In this document: in pieces, positions 3,250-5,172 of the stretch | Layout: every line of letters begins with the position of its first letter | Numbering within the stretch: the stretch's first letter is position 1 | Source of the DNA: Anaerolineae bacterium | Lineage (GTDB): Bacteria > Chloroflexota > Anaerolineae > Aggregatilineales > UBA3940 | Direction of reading: 5' to 3' | Assembly: GCA_016926985.1 (NCBI GenBank) | Contig: JAFGNO010000083.1 | Coordinates: 1 to 5,172 of the forward strand | Length of the DNA stretch: 5,172 nucleotides | Notes under the pieces: generated by a model | Told to the model about the DNA's origin: nothing | Databases searched by the model: none | Seen by the model: only the letters and a program-made list of their open reading frames with translations | Made by a program: the position numbers and the translations under genes

Positions 3250-5172
3250 TACCCCTGTTTGCCGTGTTTTTCAGCGAAATGCTCCATCAATGCCCGGTGG
3301 GCAAAGATATAGCCACCACCCACCCTGCGCAAAAACACCAGGTCAGCCGTGTAGTCCAGAAAACCGACCAGGTCATGAGGGATAAGCCCATACCTGGCCA
3401 GCACCCGCCGGATGGTTAAATGCCGGATCCAGGTGCGCCCTCCATAGATCAGGGCCTGGCTGAATAGAAATAACACGCCAAAGCTCGTCGCGTTTCCCAC
3501 GGCCCGCACCAGCGCCCCCGGCAAATCAGGCGCCGCCCCGGTTCCCCATGCCTGGAACAGCTCGGTCCCAATAAAAGCTGCGCCGGTAAAGAACAGTGTG
3601 ATCACCCCCATGCTGACCCCGAACAGCAGCCCCATCCGTACCGCATTTTTGCGTGATTGGATGACGCCCTGATTGGGCACGGTTGTCTGTTCAATCCGCC
3701 GGCCAGAGATGCCAAACATCATCCCTAACCCAAGGATAGATTGGGGTACAACAATCGGGAAAAACAGGAGCAGGTGGAACGCGGTCGCCAGAGTCATCTG
3801 CGTCAGGGGGTCGATATCAGCAATTCTTTCACCCGATGAGAAAGTCAGGGTTACTACGGAAGCGGCAGCAAATGCCACAACACCCGTTGAAACCACTGCC
3901 GCCAGAAGGGCGCCGCGCAGCGCCCTTTTCCACGACCAGCTCAGCGCCTCGGCTGTGTCGGTTGTCCTGGAGCACTGGATGACAAAAATCAGGGGCAGCA
4001 CAATCGCGATCAGGCTTCCAACCGTTCCGGCCAGCGTGCTCAGGATCAACTGATCGGGTCCCGATTCGGCGAGTTCAATCAACGCCGTTGAGATTGCGCC
4101 AGTCAGGCCATATGCGATGATAAGCACCAGCCCGTTCCTGAACACCACCCGTTTTAGGTTGGTGGTATATTCCTGCCGCATCAGCAGAACATAAAAGATG
4201 GTATTGCGAATCGTATTGAGAGGGATCACGATCAGGGGGACCAGCAGCACAAATATCCAGCCAAAAGCCAGCGCATCCTGAACAGAACTGACGATCCCGG
4301 TGATCGCCGCAGCAACCAGGCCGATCAGGGTGGCGATAACAAGCTGGCTGGTGCGCTTCTCCCGCCGCTGCGCATCGCTTTCAAGCCACGCATCGTCCAG
4401 ATGCTCCACCAGAAGTATGGCCTGTGCCCGCCGAACCATCTGGTCTGCCAGCCAGCCGGTATATCGCAGCGTATCCTCGCGCTGAAAAGGCGTCGCCCCT
4501 TTGAATCGCCGGAACATCCGATCAATATAGGCCTCAAACAGGTGGTGACGCCGGGCCTCAACGGTTTGCAGCGCAAGCAGCGATTCAACAGGAGCCTCGT
4601 GATAGACCAAAACCATCACGCTCAACATCAGCGGCGTGGACGCCATTTCCTGCAGGGCCGTATCCTCAGCCAGCGCAGCGCGCAGCGCAGTGAGTTCTGG
4701 TCCGGATTCCGCCAGGTACCGATCCACCTGCTCCGGGGTGAGCGGCTTAAGGCTGACAGCGCCGCTGAGACGCAGCCGCGCATCCAGCAACTGGTATTCC
4801 TGGGCCCGGCTTGTGATGCAGATTGGCGCCAATCCATGCTCTTCGCGAAAGGTATTGATAGCACGCACGCAATCACCCTGGTATCCTGCCGGCAGTTCGT
4901 CCAGGCCATCCAGCAGCAGCAGAAGCTGCCCGTTGTCGAGCCACTGCGCGCCAATCCGGCGCGGAATCTGGTATTTCTCGCTCAACTCATCAGCCAGCCA
5001 GCGCCCAAGCGGCAAACGCTGTTCCCCCCAGGATGAGAGATTAAACAATACCGGCACCGGTTCCTCCGGGTCAGTCTCAGCGCGGGCAACTAGCATCTTC
5101 GCCAGTCGAAGCATCATCGTGGTTTTTCCGGCGCCTGGCCCACCGAGGATCAGCAAGGCGCGCCCCACCCGG
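3249..5172 (-). CDS. NACHT-domain STAND NTPase with multi-pass membrane region, 5' end outside window
   Basis: At least 639 residues are visible. Numbering is from the valine codon at 5166-5168, which is internal: the frame continues to the window edge, and Walker A lies too close for it to be a real start. Walker A is GGPGAGKTT (9-17), LLLLLDGLDEL (82-92) is Walker B with the extra NACHT acidic residues, and ICITSR (116-121) is sensor 1. VLFNLSSW (40-47) is typical of bacterial NACHTs. A helical region (about 205-262) ends in WLADQMVRRAQAILLVEHLD, as in Chloroflexota and cyanobacterial relatives. About eight transmembrane segments follow (near 276-294, 298-317, 344-364, 375-397, 417-442, 458-484, 512-534, 560-576). 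The C-terminus, LIPHDLVGFLDYTADLVFLRRVGGGYIFAHRALMEHFAE, is the conserved tail of this family. STAND ATPases are ligand-triggered oligomerising switches, and some bacterial NACHTs are anti-phage. Any N-terminal effector or sensor is outside the window. Specific function is unproven. Confidence 0.92.
   Translation of the reverse strand, partial: RVGRALLILGGPGAGKTTMMLRLAKMLVARAETDPEEPVPVLFNLSSWGEQRLPLGRWLADELSEKYQIPRRIGAQWLDNGQLLLLLDGLDELPAGYQGDCVRAINTFREEHGLAPICITSRAQEYQLLDARLRLSGAVSLKPLTPEQVDRYLAESGPELTALRAALAEDTALQEMASTPLMLSVMVLVYHEAPVESLLALQTVEARRHHLFEAYIDRMFRRFKGATPFQREDTLRYTGWLADQMVRRAQAILLVEHLDDAWLESDAQRREKRTSQLVIATLIGLVAAAITGIVSSVQDALAFGWIFVLLVPLIVIPLNTIRNTIFYVLLMRQEYTTNLKRVVFRNGLVLIIAYGLTGAISTALIELAESGPDQLILSTLAGTVGSLIAIVLPLIFVIQCSRTTDTAEALSWSWKRALRGALLAAVVSTGVVAFAAASVVTLTFSSGERIADIDPLTQMTLATAFHLLLFFPIVVPQSILGLGMMFGISGRRIEQTTVPNQGVIQSRKNAVRMGLLFGVSMGVITLFFTGAAFIGTELFQAWGTGAAPDLPGALVRAVGNATSFGVLFLFSQALIYGGRTWIRHLTIRRVLARYGLIPHDLVGFLDYTADLVFLRRVGGGYIFAHRALMEHFAEKHGKQG

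Noticed and set aside
4401..5036. 211-codon plus-strand open frame antisense to the NACHT gene
   Set aside because: It overlaps the unmistakable NACHT core on the minus strand and shows no motif of its own.
5166..5168. GTG as the true start of the NACHT protein
   Set aside because: The frame stays open to the window edge (an Arg codon precedes it), and Walker A follows after only about eight residues, which is too short for a complete NACHT N-terminus.
1..5172. CRISPR array, tRNA, rRNA or insertion sequence
   Set aside because: I saw no regularly spaced repeats, no tRNA cloverleaf or T-loop signature, no rRNA-like sequence, and no transposase motif or terminal inverted repeats.

Overview
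The window looks like chromosomal DNA from a moderately GC-rich, uncultured-type bacterium, most probably a member of Chloroflexota (Anaerolineae-like). That placement is inferred from the overall character of the FtsZ sequence and from a multi-pass membrane NACHT ATPase of a type familiar from Chloroflexota and Cyanobacteria. No marker in the window proves it.

Layout, left to right. Bases 1-222 hold no convincing gene. They contain a 7-bp-arm hairpin, a perfect GC-rich palindrome bracketed by a short direct repeat, and an extended -10 promoter motif (TGATATAAT) just before the first gene. The first gene (about 223-1065, + strand) encodes a 280-residue protein of unknown function, with a disordered Q/N/P-rich N-terminus, a helical middle and an alpha/beta C-terminal half. 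It converges on a class I SAM-dependent methyltransferase gene (1066-1782, - strand), and the two stop codons abut inside one TGATCA. A strong 11-bp hairpin (1801-1826) separates the methyltransferase from ftsZ (1851-3098, - strand). ftsZ is complete, with an intact GTPase signature, T7 loop and C-terminal peptide. Upstream of ftsZ, 150 bp (3099-3248) carry a plausible sigma-70-type promoter, two tandem GTGA/TCAC dyads and strong ribosome binding sites. The right end (3249-5172, - strand) is a NACHT-type STAND NTPase truncated at its N-terminus by the window edge. It has Walker A and B motifs and roughly eight transmembrane segments.

The three minus-strand genes (NACHT, ftsZ, methyltransferase) are co-directional, but a promoter and a hairpin between them suggest separate control rather than one tight operon. 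ftsZ is not next to ftsA, ftsQ or mur genes here, so it lies outside a classical division and cell wall (dcw) cluster, at least on the sides that can be seen. NACHT NTPases of bacteria include anti-phage sensors, so the NACHT gene may be a defence or signalling gene beside a housekeeping gene. No complete new system is demonstrable within the window. The best leads are the ftsZ leader architecture, the membrane NACHT protein and the unidentified first gene.
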